In this document: positions 41,821 to 54,200 of the stretch, piece after piece
How the letters are laid out: every line of letters starts with the position of its first letter
How positions within the stretch are numbered: the stretch's first letter is position 1
Assembly (NCBI GenBank): GCA_032718865.1
Contig: JALUTQ010000030.1
Span: 372,001-436,000 of the forward strand
Source of the DNA: Tilletia caries
Taxonomy: Eukaryota; Basidiomycota; Exobasidiomycetes; Tilletiales; Tilletiaceae
Length of the DNA: 64,000 nucleotides
Direction: 5' to 3'
Program-made: the position numbers and the translations under genes
The notes under the pieces: generated by a model
Database searches by the model: none
Told to the model about the DNA's origin: nothing
The model's input: only the letters and a program-made list of their open reading frames with translations

Positions 41821-43910
41821 GCAGCAGCAGCAGTACGATGCTCACCTCCAGTCTCAACACGCCCAGTCCTACGGGTCCTATCCCCATCACCAGGGCTATC
41901 CACAACACTACGGCCAGCATCCATCCGCCATCCACGCCGGTATGATGCCATCCGCCCAGCTCGCCCAGATGGGCATACCTCCCGCCAACGCCAGTGCACC
42001 AGGCGCCGATGGTCCAGCCCAAGCCGGTCTCGGACACCATCCACACCACCCACATCTGAGCGCGTACGGCCACCACCAAAATCCGTACAGCGCCGGGCAT
42101 GCATCCGGATATCCACAACACCACCCTGCCAATGCCCATCACGGAGGACAGCCGGCGTATGGCGGCATCCATCCTGACCTTGCAACAGGTGGGCTGAATC
42201 CGCAGCAACAGCAATATAGCGCCCTCATGGGTCATCCGTCCCAACAGGCCATCCAGCAGCAGCAGCAGCAACAACACCAGGCTGCATCCATGCATCACGG
42301 AGCCGCCTCTGCCCTGCCCCAATCCTTCGCTCCGCAGTCCGTGTCTTCTGCCCATAGCACAGGCTCTGGCGCAGGTGCAAACGCGGCAGGGACGGGTGCT
42401 GGCCCCGGCAGTCGGAAGCGCAAGAAGGCCGCCGTCGCTGCTGAGGACAGTGCCGCGTTGGCGCAATATGACCATATCGCCCCGTCGAATCTGACCGGTG
42501 GTAAGAGCGGGGGCGTTGCTTCTGCTGGGCCGATGACGCCGCATTCGGAGTCGGAGACGAACGAGCCGGCTGCGAAGAAGGGTCGTGGTAAGAAGCGTAG
42601 CAGAAGTGATACCCAGGATAGCGTTGAAGGTAAGGATTTTCCTCTCTCTCTCTTTCTATTGTACGTGTAAACTCATTTCCCCCCTTCACAAATTGGAAAA
42701 CACAGGAGGACCAGGCGCAAAGGAGAAGTCTGTAAGTTCGAAGCCGCTCAAGTCACTTCTCAAGCCTCCGAAACAGGCGCCCTCGGCATGGCAGATCTTC
42801 TTCACCGCCGAGCTGCACAAGATTAAGGCACAAACGCCAGGCGAGCGTCTCAATGTTGCACATGTGGCGCGTGAGGCGGGCCAAAGATACGCCGCCTTGC
42901 CTGACTCGGCGAAGGCTGTGAGTGGCCCTCTCCCCCTATTCATCCTATTTCTCATCTTTCCCAAGACATTCGAAACCCACGAGTTTCATTTTGGCCCGGG
43001 CACTTTGGCTGACCGGGTTCATCCTCCTCTTTCACACGCTTTTTGCAGGAGTTCCAAAGACAAAGTCAACTTGCGAAGAACCAGTGGGAACTCGATATGG
43101 AAGCTTGGAAGGCGAGTCTGACGCCTGAGGATATCAAGCGGGAGAACCTGTTCCGGGCCGCCCAGCGGAAGGCGGGTAAGAGTCGGAAGGGGAATCTCAA
43201 GGATCCTAATGCGCCCAAGAAGCCTCTATCTGCGTACTTCCTGTTCCTCCGGGTGAGTTTTGCATAACTCCACCCCCCTCGCGTTGCATCGAGGCGCACC
43301 AATGTATACTGAAACTCCTGTGTTTCCTTCCTATCCAGGCAATCCGTGCGGATCCCAAGATGATGACCGATATCTTTGGTGGCGAGCAAGAAACGACGAA
43401 GCAGAGTGTGCTTGCTGCGGCGAAGTGGCGGCTGCTGAACGAGGACGATAAGCGCCCGTACCTTGAGAAGGCCGAGGAGGACAAGGAGCGCTATGAGCGG
43501 TTACGGAAAGAATACGATGTGAGTTTCTGAAGTATCTTATGCTTGATGTTCTTTCACTTTGACCACATCAATTACTCACTCGTTCCTCCTTCTTGGTCAA
43601 CCTTTAGACGGTCCGTGGTGTCGACCCCTCAGGATCGAAAGTGGAACCAGGTCATGGACAACACACTGGCAACATCACCAACCTCGGTGCCGGTGTCGGC
43701 GTCAACAGCGGTGCCAATGGCGCTGGCATCGGTGTCATCGTTGGCGCCGGCGGCGGCGCCGGGAGCGATGGTTCTCACGCCGGTGTCGACAAGTTGGAGA
43801 ACTACCTTGAAGACTTTGGGGACGATGACGAGGACGAGCATGATGATGATCATCATGATGATCATCATGGTGGAGGTGGGCGGTATGCTGATTATCGGGG
43901 ACATCAGTGA
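41549..43910 (+). CDS. Gln-rich protein with two HMG-box regions
   Basis: ATG 41549 starts a 360-residue Gln/His/Pro/Tyr/Gly-rich tract with a run of about 19 consecutive Gln near residue 90, typical of a disordered transcription regulator. A basic patch (GSRKRKKAAVAAED and KKGRGKKRSRSD) follows. Later exons encode one HMG-like box (SAWQIFFTAELHKIKAQTPG...AKAEFQRQSQLAKNQWELDME) and a clearer second (DPNAPKKPLSAYFLFLRAIR...AAKWRLLNEDDKRPYLEKAEEDKERYERL). The C-terminus is Gly-rich, then acidic with Asp-His repeats, ending in TGA at 43908. Six exons are seen. Tandem boxes resemble HMGB or mitochondrial Abf2-type proteins, but the long Gln-rich N-terminus argues for a nuclear factor. The nine ACGCGT boxes upstream suggest G1/S expression. 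Confidence 0.82.
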
Positions 43911-45102
43911 TATCCTCGCTCCCCACCCACCACCTCGTCCGTCTTTTGCGTCTCTCGGTCTCGCTGTCTTTCCGTTCGTTTGGGTTCTTTTGGTCTTCTC
44001 CGCTTGCCCTCTGGGCCCCCCCTCCACCGACTGCGCCCGATTACGATCCGGTGGGAAGAGGGCCTCGGGGGTCTTTACGTTGCACAAGGCGGCTTCGGTT
44101 CTTTTCGGTCACCTTACTCTTTCGCGGATACATAACCCCCCCCTACCTACTTGCCAGTCAACTTCTTTCATTCCCGACAACTACCCGACGCCCTCCTACC
44201 ACCCGTCCGGAACGATAACCCTCTCCTGATTTTGCAACCCGCTCTCCGACTCCGACTCCGTACCCTACCAGCCCACACCTTCTCCAACGCCCCTGTACGA
44301 CAAAAAAAAAAATCCCCCCCCCTTGCCCGGTGTACTCTTTCCTCGAAAACCCGATCCCGACTTTACCCTCAACTTCCAAGAATGCCCCCCAAGAGGTCGC
44401 GATTGGAACGGCAAGGCTTTCTCTCCCCCACTTCACCCCATTTACCCTAACGCCTACGCTTCGTCACCCCTCACCCTTCCCGAACCCTTCGTTGAGGCAA
44501 TCCCCCTTCACCCCGGTCTCGCCTTGGACTCGCAACATCACCGCCCGTCGCCCCCTTTTTCACCAACCCTGCCTTCCGCTTTCTCTCCTTTTTGGGGGGT
44601 CGTCCTTCTTCTTCTTCTTCTTCGATCCTGCCATACTGCAACCTTGAACCCGGAAAGCTGCCTTTACCCTTTGAATCCCTTCTCTTCTCTTTTTTTGGAA
44701 ACTGTCTGTGTACCATCATCTCTCTCTCTTTCACTTCTTCTCTGTGTGCGAACTCTCCCCTGTCCTGGCCCGTCTCCTCTCGCCCTCTCTGTGCCTCTCT
44801 CTCTTCCGTTGGTTCAATCTTAACGTATTTGACTCCCTCCTCTGCATCTCATCTTCGTTTCTGTGGGAATGCTTGCTAGATTTTTTTGTTATTTCGAGGA
44901 AAGGGCGACGTTAGGCGTTGTTGGTGGAGAGAAGAGGAGTAGGAACGGCCCGGGTCGCGGGGAGAACGGGGTGGGAGAAAAAGAATACAGGCGTACGCGT
45001 CGAAGGGGAAGTTGCTTGTCCAGGCTTGTTGTTTTGGTGCGTTGCGAGACCGAGGGCGGGAAAGACATTTGTGGTTATCTTGAGTTGGAGTGAGAAAATT
45101 GA
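43911..45102. other. Convergent intergenic region, pyrimidine-rich
   Basis: This 1.2-kb region lies between the HMG-box stop (+) and the DUF3429 gene stop (-). The + strand is strongly C/T-rich from 44100 to 44830 with poly-A/poly-C at about 44302-44322 and a CTT run near 44610. Open frames here are low-complexity. No gene or structured RNA was recognised. Confidence 0.45.
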
Positions 45103-46633
45103 TCAGGCATCTTTGGAGTCGGCCTTTTCCATCTGCTTGCTGAGCTTCTCCTCCTGCTTGACGGCCGTCTTCTCCTTCTTTTTCGACTTCTCGGCCTCCT
45201 GGCGCTTGCGCTCCTCCCTGCGGTAAAAGAAAAAGATTGAGAAAGAGAGAGATTTGAGTGAGCGCTGTTAGAGTTGGAAGAGGGTGAAAGGAAGAAGTGA
45301 ACACTCACTCTTCCTCCTGTTGCTTCTTGATGTTGGTCACCTTGACGAAGCTGTCACCGTCCTCCTACACACGAATAAACGCGTCAGAAAAAGAGGAAAG
45401 AAGCCAACGAAGACATAGCAGAGAGAGAGAGACACAATAACTCACACCAGCGGGCTTAGCATCGATCTCACCCCCAACCTTCATCTCGACCTTGTCCCCA
45501 TTCGCGAGCTCGTCCTTTCTGGACTGGAGCAACTTAGCCGCGCCGGAGCGCTGTCCCGAGGCGGCTGGGTCGAGGGAGTAGTACCGTGTGCCGGCAAGGG
45601 TGGCGATGATGGACGTTCCCGCGAAGAAGGTGAGCCAGAAGCGGTAGGTCGAGTACCCTGTTTTCCGTTAATCACAAACAGGATCAGCACGGGGGACGGT
45701 ATCATATTATCCAAAAGAGAGGTAACTCACACTTGGGTGCCCAACCTGCGCCGGTTGCTTTGAGGTCGAGGAACCAGATGGTGACAAAGGTGGCCCATTG
45801 GGAGACGAGGGCGAGACTTGGGGTCAGGAGCAGGGTGGGCCAGGCCAGGACGACGGGGACGAGACCGAGGACGTAGCGGCGGTTTCCGACGGTTCCGCCG
45901 TACCTATTGGAGGAAAAGAGAAGTCAGTCAAACCAAGCTTGACCAAAAATAAGAGTGAGGGGAAACCATGAACGTACTTGCTGAACTCCATACCCCAATG
46001 GATCGCACCCAAGAAAGAAAGCATAATAGCCCCATAGCTAACCTGGATGTTCTGCGCATGCAAAAGCAAAGCCTGCGCCGTGTCCAGATCGAGATGGGTG
46101 TCCATCCCGTTCCCCACCAGCCAGGCCTGTCTCGCGAGGTAGACACTTGCTCCCGCGGTAGTCACATAGGGAACGACACCAGCCGCACCCCAAACGAGGG
46201 CAGGCTGGGGCATCGCAGCCGTCATCTCCTTGGTCACAGCCCGAGCATCCGCGAGGATCTCCTTCGCTCCACCAGCGACACCATCGGCACCCTCGCCCTC
46301 GGCAGGCCCGCCCGATCGCTTACCGGCGCCGGAACCGGCCCTTCCTGCGATGGAGTTGGAGAGGGAGGCGGCCACTTGGCCGGCTTCTTCCTTGATGTTC
46401 TTGACCATGTGGGAGACGTTGTCGGAGGTTGGCTTGCCTGATTGTGGGTTTGCTGCGGTGCGCGGGTGGGAGGTGGAGAAGGAGACGCGTGCGAGGGCGA
46501 GGGCGAGGGCGAGTTGTTGCTGTTGTTGGCGGTGGAGCTGGAGCTGGGGGAGGGACGCTGATGCTTTGGCTGAGGCTGTGCGTGGTGTCGCGCGGCTCGC
46601 AGTGGAGAGCACGCCGCGGGTGAGAGAGAACAT
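45103..46633 (-). CDS. Mitochondrial inner-membrane protein, DUF3429/TMEM69-like
   Basis: ATG 46633 (MFSLTRGVLSTASRATPRTAS) gives a basic, Ser-rich mitochondrial presequence. A linker region follows. The membrane part is ALVWGAAGVVPYVTTAGASVYL, then LDLDTAQALLLHAQNIQVSYGAIMLSFLGAIHWG, YGGTVGNRRYVLGLVPVVLAWPTLLL and WATFVTIWFLDLKA. The YGAxxLSFLGxIHWG block followed by RYxxGxxPxxxAWP is the DUF3429 pattern. Unusually, after the last span there is a charged C-terminal tail rich in Lys and Glu (EERKRQEAEKSKKKEKTAV) on separate small exons, ending in TGA at 45103. DUF3429 proteins are small mitochondrial multipass proteins of uncertain function. Confidence 0.78.
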
Positions 46634-47173
46634 TGCTGAGTGCTGCTGTTGTCTGGGAGCGTCGTGGAGAGCAGAGAGACAGCGAGGTCCAGGTCCAGGT
46701 CGAGGTCCAGGTCGAGGATGAGCGAAGGGAAGGCGAAGGCGAGCGGGGAACACGATCGTGTTGGCCGGTACGTCACACTGCAGATAGATCCAACCATCCC
46801 CGGCATCCGATAAGATTAGATACTTCTCTCAGCGCACGGACCACCCTCACACACAGCAGTCAGCACACTCGTCGAATCGAATCTCGTTTCTGTATTTCAT
46901 CGCAAGCTGAAGAAGGAAAGGGGTCGTCGAACAAGGATAATCGCGAGTGAAAAAGGAAGATAGGGAGGAGGTGCAACAGGGAGTTTGGGTGGGCTGAAAG
47001 AGGAAAGAGAGAGGAGAGAAGAAAGTATTTTTCGTCGAACGGGAACTGTGGATTTTGGGAAGAGGAAGAAGAAGACGATGATGCCGGTGAAAAGAGAGAG
47101 AGCGAAGGACCAGGAGATGGGAGAGGACGTGGACCGCGCTGTTGTTCGCCTTGACACCTCCGATGCGAGCACT
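46634..47173. promoter_or_regulatory. Intergenic region upstream of the DUF3429 gene
   Basis: This 540-bp region lies between the SEC24 stop at 47174 and the DUF3429 gene start at 46633. It holds the latter's promoter and the SEC24 3' UTR. A GGTCCAGGTCGA hexamer-like run at 46681-46716 is an imperfect repeat (AGGTCC/AGGTCG units). The rest is purine-rich. Confidence 0.4.
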
Positions 47174-50100
47174 CTACGACGAGCCGCCGTTGACCTTGTC
47201 ACGCACTTGACCCTGAGCAAAGCGAAGATCCCGAAGTAAAAAAAAAAATCAGTAAAAAAAATTCCCCCAACCCGGGAGTCTACCAGGGAAAACGAGGCGA
47301 AGGACACACTCAACTCACCATAAACTGCATGTAGCTCGGGCTCGCCTCAAACCGATCCTCCAAGAGCATACTCAGCGCCCAAAGCCTCAAACTGGGCTCC
47401 CCATCCTCCTTAACAACATACAAATTCGGGTAATAAACCCCCCTCCTCCCCTCCCTCACAGCCTTCACAATCTCCCGAACCCGGACATTCATCCCGTTCT
47501 CCAGCACAGGCAGCGTCGTCTTCCCGCCACGCACCGCAGCGTAGTTCGGCGCGTCAAAGACGTCGAGACACAGTTGCGGCACCGCGTCCCGGCCCACCCA
47601 GAGGAAGATGTTTTGCCCGTCTTCGAGCAGGTAGAGTCCGTGGCGCTCGAGTCGTTCGGAGGACAGGTTCAGTTTCGGCGGGAAGATCACGTTGGGGCGC
47701 AGCTCGATCTCTCGTGTCTTTTCCTCGCCTCCCTCGCCCTCGCCTTCCTCCGGAATGCTGTCGGTGGCCAACACCTGCTGCTGCTGCTGCTGCTTCTCAA
47801 CATTCGCCTCCCCGTTCTTCTTCTCCCCCCCTTCCTCCCCTCCCTCCGCACCAGCACCAACACCATCGGCACCGCCGGCACCAACCTGCTCAACAACAGG
47901 CACCCTCTTCGTCCGGCCCACCGTCGTCCCCGCATTCGACGGCATATTGTGCAACGAGTAGAAGTTCGGATGCAAGTACGGGATCAGCTGCTGCGTCGGC
48001 AACGTCGTCAGCAGCGCCTGCGCATACGCCCTCAGGTCCGACGGGATCTGACTGCTCGCGCGGATGCCGACGTGCTTCAGCAGCGCGAGCACGAGGAGCG
48101 GAAGCAGCGAGAGGTTCGAGGCGATGCTCAGCTGCGCAGAGGCGCCGCTGCCCGCGGACGTCATCGTGTTCTTGTACGTCGTGAACACGTCCACGAGCTT
48201 GTTCATCAACGCGTCCCGGGCGTCCTCCAACCGATGATGAATCGAGCGCTCAACAGCCTTGTTCGCAAGGAGAGTCGCAATCGCAACCTGGTCCGCGGAC
48301 GAGTACACCTCGCTCATGCTGCTCGTCGTCGGCACCGCCAGGTTGACGACCCGGATCCGACGCTCGCCGTACGAGGTCGAGTGCAGGACGACTGCTTGGA
48401 AGACGACGAAGGGCGCACTGATCGTCTCCTCGATCTCGCACTCGATCGCGTAGCTCTGGTCGAGGGGCACCGCAGGCAGCGCGAGCAGGTCCGTCGAGCG
48501 CACGAAGAAGTTCCCATGGAACGCAGTCGCCCTCAACCCTTTCGTGGCCCGCAAGCGCAGCACAGCCTCATAACTGACCGGAGACGCGAGCACCTCCGCG
48601 AACTCGTGCGAGAACTTAGTCGCGTCCTCGCTCCGGCTCGCATGGAAGGCCGGGTAGAAATACGTCTGTCCACCGGTATACCGCGGCAGACAGCTCAGCG
48701 TCGCCACGTCCGTGTACGAGGCGGAGAAGAGGAACATGTCCACCGAGACTTGGGAGCGGCTACAGTCGATCGGGAACGTCTTGTAGAACTGCGAGGCGGA
48801 GGTGAGCAGACTGCTCTCCTTCGGCGTACCCAACAACTTCGGGTCCTCCCGATTCTTCAGCGCGCCCGAGCCGAGCGAGGGCAGGGAGGCAGTGAGACAG
48901 ATGATCTTCCCGCCGATGGGGCTGATCATCTTAAAAGCCGCTTGGAGGGCCGAGCCCATGGCGGAGCCTAGCACGGCGCTCTCTTTGAACATGTCGGCGA
49001 AGCGGGTGAGGAGGGACTCGAGGCCTGCGCGTGCCTCGGCTAGGTTTACGAGGAGGTCGTTGGGCTTGGGGAGGAAGACGTCGTCGAGGTCGCTGACGAC
49101 GAGCATCTCCGCGTCCGTGTTGCCGGGCTGTTGAAAAAAAAAAAAAAAAAAATCAGTCAGTTCCGGAGGCCCACTTCTTACATGGGAAAAGGGGGAGGGA
49201 CAGAGATACACATACCGGCAAGCAGAAGAAGTGTAGACTGGTGTCGACTCCGATGATGGCGATCTTGGTCCGGCTGTCCTCGTTGGGGAGGCGGTCGAGA
49301 CTTTCGAGCAGGGTGCGTGCTGCGGTTGCGACCATGCCGCTGTTGGTGCCATGGTAGCTGACGTCGATGAGGAAGACGTAGACCGGTGGTTGGGGCGGAC
49401 GGACCTGTTACGAGAGAAGAAGAAGAAGAAGATGAGCACGGTGGGAGAAATGAAGGTGTGGAAATGAGAAATTCCCTAACCATGTATTCCCTGGGAGCGA
49501 CAAACTCGACGACGGCGTGGTTGAGCTCGGGTCGCTTCCAGCGGTCAGCAGGCCGGTTGTTATCCTGGTCCCAGTCGAACATCTGGGGCACCTCGTTGGA
49601 GATGTTGCACATGCAGCACTTCCATCGGTTGCCGCCCTCGATGAACTGGACGTAGGGGTTGATGTAGGTGCGGCAGCGGCGGCAGCGCGCGATCACGGTG
49701 TCGGTCACCACGGGCACCGGTTCGTCGCCGTCGTCCTGTCGGACGGAGCGGTACGGGGTGAGGACGAGTCCGAGGGGCAGCTTGGACTTGTTGAGTAAGG
49801 CGGCGGTGGTGGGGATTGCGTTGAGGGTGCATCGTTGGTAGCTCGGGTCTGCGTTTGATTTCGGGTGGGCGGTGACGGATGCGTTGGGGGGCAGGTGGAT
49901 CTCTGGTGGCGGTCGTTCGAAGTCGTTTGGGTTCGGTTGGGCACCGCTTAGGTTGACGGTGTAGAGCGGGTTGCCGCGTTGGCCGGGGATGCCGGCTGCG
50001 AGACTCATGCTGTTGAATTGGGCGCCGAGGGAGGCTGTGGGGTCGAAACCGGGCCGACCGGGGGCGCCACCCTGACCCTGGCCCTGACCCTGGCCCTGTT

Positions 50101-50832
50101 GATAGGGTGTGGGAGGAGCAGCGGCACTGGTGCTGCCACCGTATGGGCCGACAGCGCCATAAGGACCGGTGGGGGGACCCTGCGGTGCGCCTTGAGGAGG
50201 GATGACGTTATTCTCCGGAATGCCCGGGGTGAAGAACTGGTTCTGTATCTCGGCGGGAGCGATCTGTCCCGGGTAGTTTGCGCCTGCGCCTGCGCCTGGG
50301 TCGAAGCCGCCGGAGTAGGAGACGGAGTTGGCAGCGAGGTGGGCGGTCGGGTAGGCGCGGCGTCGACTGCCTGGTCCCTGAGCGGGTGGTGGTGGTGGTG
50401 GGCCGGCGAGGTTGGCGGGTGTGGTGGCGCCCGTGGGTGTGCCGCCGGGACCGATGATGCTGTGTTGTGATGGGGAGGGGATGTGGTGCTGGGGCGGGGG
50501 CGGGGGCGGGGGCATGGCTGAGCCTGGCAGGTTGCGGATGGCAGAGGGCGGGCCTTGGGCTTGGGCTTGTATGGGGGGCATGGACATGCGTGCCTGCCCC
50601 TGCTGGTGTGTGGGTCTTCCTGGATGTGCTGCGGGGGGAACCCAGGAGGTGCGTCCGGTTGCGGACTCGAGGTAGATGTTCCTGCCTGCGTTCTGGTCCC
50701 TGTGTGGAGTGATGTGGAAGGGGGGTGTGAGTGTGAGTGTGAGTGTGAGGACAGCGAGGGAGGAGAGGGCGAGCGAGATGCGTACCACTGGGTCACCCAT
50801 CCGGGCGGGAGGAACGGCGGCGGCTGCGACAT
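47174..50832 (-). CDS. SEC24: COPII coat cargo adaptor SEC24, with N-terminal WW domain
   Basis: SEC24 pairs with SEC23 in the inner COPII coat and selects cargo at ER exit sites. In order: a Pro/Gln/Gly-rich N-terminus, a zinc finger ([14 protein letters not shown]...[13 protein letters not shown]), a trunk segment beginning [12 protein letters not shown], a beta-sandwich and helical region ([20 protein letters not shown] upstream, [15 protein letters not shown] and [19 protein letters not shown] later), and a C-terminal gelsolin-like domain ([20 protein letters not shown]). The first exon and its neighbour splice into [19 protein letters not shown]...GRTSWVPP, a WW-type domain at the very N-terminus. 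An acidic, Gln-rich insert interrupts the part before the gelsolin domain. The last exon ends [12 protein letters not shown] at TAG 47174. It is divergent with ATG11. Confidence 0.92.
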
Positions 50833-51200
50833 GCTGCTCTGCTGTGCGCGTGCTGCTGCTGGGTGGGATGTACGAGTAAGTGAGGCTGCTGCTGGTGGAG
50901 AGCGAGGCGAGCGAATGGAATGGAATGGAATGGCCAGTGCGAAGGATGAAGGATGGCATGCATGCTTCGGAGTGGGGAGTGGCAGCCAGCATCGACGTGT
51001 CAGCGTCACGTGACGTGCACAGGCAGCACCCAGTATTCTCAAAATACATACACTGCCAATCGGGCAATTGCAATTGCAGCCCGCAGAAAGGCTCCGAGCA
51101 AGCGACCACCACCTCCAGCTGTCACTCACTTGCACTCACTTGACTGTGCATCGTCGCTGGGAGCAAGCGAAGCAAGCGTAGTCGCGCTGCTCGCCTCGCG
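50833..51200. promoter_or_regulatory. Divergent SEC24/ATG11 promoter
   Basis: The 368-bp region between the two start codons contains TCACGTGACGTGC at about 51006-51018 (a CACGTG E-box with an adjoining ACGTG). Short tandem words GGAATGGAATGGAATGG lie at about 50917-50933, and CACTCACTTGCACTCACTTG at 51123-51142. Coordinated control of a COPII gene and an autophagy gene is possible but unproven. Confidence 0.45.
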
Positions 51201-54200
51201 ATGAAGCTGTACCGCGCGCACGATGGCCTCTCGCTCTCCCTGCCCGCCCCGCAGGCAGACACCTCCACCGCAGACGACCTCCTCGACTGCCTCTCCCTCG
51301 CAACCGGCATCCCCGCAGACAACATCATATGCATGACCGCACACGGCACACAGCTCCACCACGACAACTACAACGCCATCCTGCACAACACCCCCGAGCA
51401 CCATCTCCAGTTCTTCATCTACAACAGGGAGTACCTCGCCGCAGAGCCCAAGCAGCTCGCACAGCAGCTCGCCATACAGCTCCATCTCGAGCAACCACTC
51501 ACCAGTGCGTTCTCTCTTTATTCTCTCTCTCTCTTCGACAGCTGCTCTGACACTCTCCCTCCCTCTTTACTCACACAGACATCGACCAGCTGCCAGAACC
51601 AGGGACCCCAGACTATGCAGCCTCCATCCTCCCCTGGGCAATCCACGCCCTCTCCCTCATCCGCACACACGCCTCCCGCGCACACCTCGCACACACAGCC
51701 CTCGACAACATGCACCGCGCCTCCGCCATCGCTCTCGCAAACCTCCTCCAGTACACACGCACCATCGCAGCAGGCGCACACGCTCTCCAACACTCCCTCG
51801 GCCCCGAACTCGCTCGCATGAAGGACCTCCTCGATAGCTATGAGCGCGATCTGAATCTGCTTGCAATGGTCCCTATCAATCCTAGACTGCTCAATCCGAA
51901 CTCGTCCCGCGATTCGGCTTCTTCCAGTGCCACTCCTCAGCCGGGAACATCGGCGGGGGGAGGTAGCGCAAAATCAACCTCCGCCTCACCCGCCTCCACC
52001 CCTTCCTCACACAGCCACGCTCTGCCTCCAACAACAGCAGCTACCCCGACCAAGCGGCTCGGCGACTATGTACAGCGCCAGCGAATGTCCGCAGTAGCAG
52101 CCGCCTGCGCCCGTGTACATGCCGAACTCGCCACCCGCTTCCACACCATCCACACCACCCTCCACGCCCTCCAAACAGACGTCGACGCCCTCGAAGCCGA
52201 AGTAAACGCCGTCGATCTGTCGCCCGCATCCGATCAGGCTCAAACTGCGAGGGAGGCAAGACAGCGCGCGGAGGAGATCGTCGAGAATGGGCTTGCGCCT
52301 TGGTTGAGTGGCGCCATCGCGGTCAATGAACAGGAACATCAACAGCTCGTACAGGAGGGATACCTGCCTCCCTTCCCGCCTACTTCCGACAATCAGGAAC
52401 ACGACCAAGAACGTCTACACGCCCAGCTCGAAGAAGCCCTAACCGAGCTCGTCCTGCTCGACGAAGTCAGCCGCGCCTCCGTCATCCGACTCTCCCAGGA
52501 CAGGAACGACATGCAGGCCCGTATCATCACCTTCCTGCAGGACATCTCCGCCGTTCAGTCCGACCTCGGCGAACTCGCGGAGGCGATGGATGTGTTTGAG
52601 AAGGAGGAGATGCCGCCCGGTGCTGGGGTTAGGCAGGCTATCAACGCGCAACTTCAGGGAAGGGATCAGACGCAGCAGCATACTCACGCGCGCGGCGCGG
52701 CCTTTGTGTTGGATGGGTTCAGACCTAGCATGGGCCCCGTCGCAGCAGCAGCAGCAGGCGCAGGCGCAGGAATCGGAGCCCTATCCCAACCTCCCCACCC
52801 ACCCGCTTCCTCCTCGACAAATCCACAACCCATCCGCGCCGACGGCTTCCGCCACCTCGCCCGTCTGCACCACATGCTCCTCGCCTACGGCGCCACCCTG
52901 ATCGAGCTCGTCCGCCGGGCCTCCTTCAACCGCCTCTTCCTCAAATCAGCCCAGTCCGTCGCAGAGCTCATGGCCCTCTGCAGTGAGCGCGAGGTCGAAC
53001 GCCGGAAGGAGTGGAGGAGCAGTGGCGTCGGCACCATCTTGCCGTGGGAGGTTAGGGCCTTGAGCTTGGTGCCGCTGAGTGGCGGTGGCGGTGCCGGTGG
53101 CGGGAGTCATGTGATGGCGGGGAGTGCGTTTGGGGATGAGGGCACGCCTACGTTGGAGATTAGCACCAAGGGGATGGCGCTCTTGCATCCTGCGTCGGGA
53201 GGCGGTTCTGGCGGCGGCGTTGTCGGCGGCGGAGGCGGCGGCGGAGGAGCAGACCCTCTCGCTGCGGCTCTTGCCTCCGCGGCTGAGCTCGGCCGGGACG
53301 ACGTCGATAAGCTCTTCGCGCTCCTGGACGAGATCGAACGCGCACTGGAGCAAGAGGCCGATCTGGCCCGGCGCGGGTCGGGCGCCTCTGCCGCTGGTCC
53401 GATGATGATGCGGAGACAGTCCAGTGCGTTGCGGAATCAACACGCTGCGGGAGGGGTGGGTGCAGGGTTCGCCTTGCCGCAGGGCCAGCGCTCACCTGCT
53501 ACGCCGCCCCATCATCATCTCTCCAGTCCGACAGCGGGACAAGGACAAGGGCAGCAGGCCGGACTTTTCCCTGTGAATCCGATCCCGGAGGTTCGAGCGG
53601 CGCTGAGGTTGCTGGTGGACGAGATTGACGATATGGAGCCTGAGTTTAAGGATCTGGTGTATGTTACCTTGCTCGAACGGAGGAGTCGGTTCCGAAGGCG
53701 GCGGGGTGCTAATGCCACGCATGGCGAGTCTGGTGCTGAGGAAGAGGAGCCGGGCTCTGATGTTGATTCGGAGGAGGAAGAGGAGGACGTGGATGGGGAG
53801 GACGACTCGGGCTCAGTTCTCAATGGAGGCAACAAACGTCGAACGAAACCTGTTCCCGCCCGGACATCCCGGCGAGCCCTCCGACAGCAGCTCAAAGAAC
53901 TCACCGCGCGCACCAACGAAGCCGAAGCAGCGACCTCCTCCGCCCAAGCACTCCTCGAAGCCGCCCAATCCGAGAACGCCCGACTGCGATCGGACCTAGC
54001 CCACGTCTCAGACGAGCACCACACCGCATACGGCGCCATCCGGCTCGAGCTCGAGACCGTGCGCGCCGAGTCCCGCTCGAACGCAGAAGCGTACGACCGA
54101 GCCCGCCACGCACGCGACGACGCCCTCGCGCAGATCGAGGCGCTCCGGAACGAACTTGACACGGAGGCCGCGCGCCGGTTGAACCTCGAGGAGGAGATTA

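Noticed and set aside
41800..41840. CAG repeat as a simple-repeat expansion unrelated to coding
   Set aside because: It encodes the Gln run in frame within the HMG-box protein; mixed CAA/CAG codons suggest a stable coding repeat.
44150..44880. Short proteins in the pyrimidine-rich region
   Set aside because: Several overlapping frames of Leu/Ser/Pro composition produced by CTT and CCT runs.
47574..48971. 465-codon open frame antisense to SEC24
   Set aside because: Extremely Arg/His/Gln-rich and low-complexity, exactly opposite conserved SEC24 sequence.
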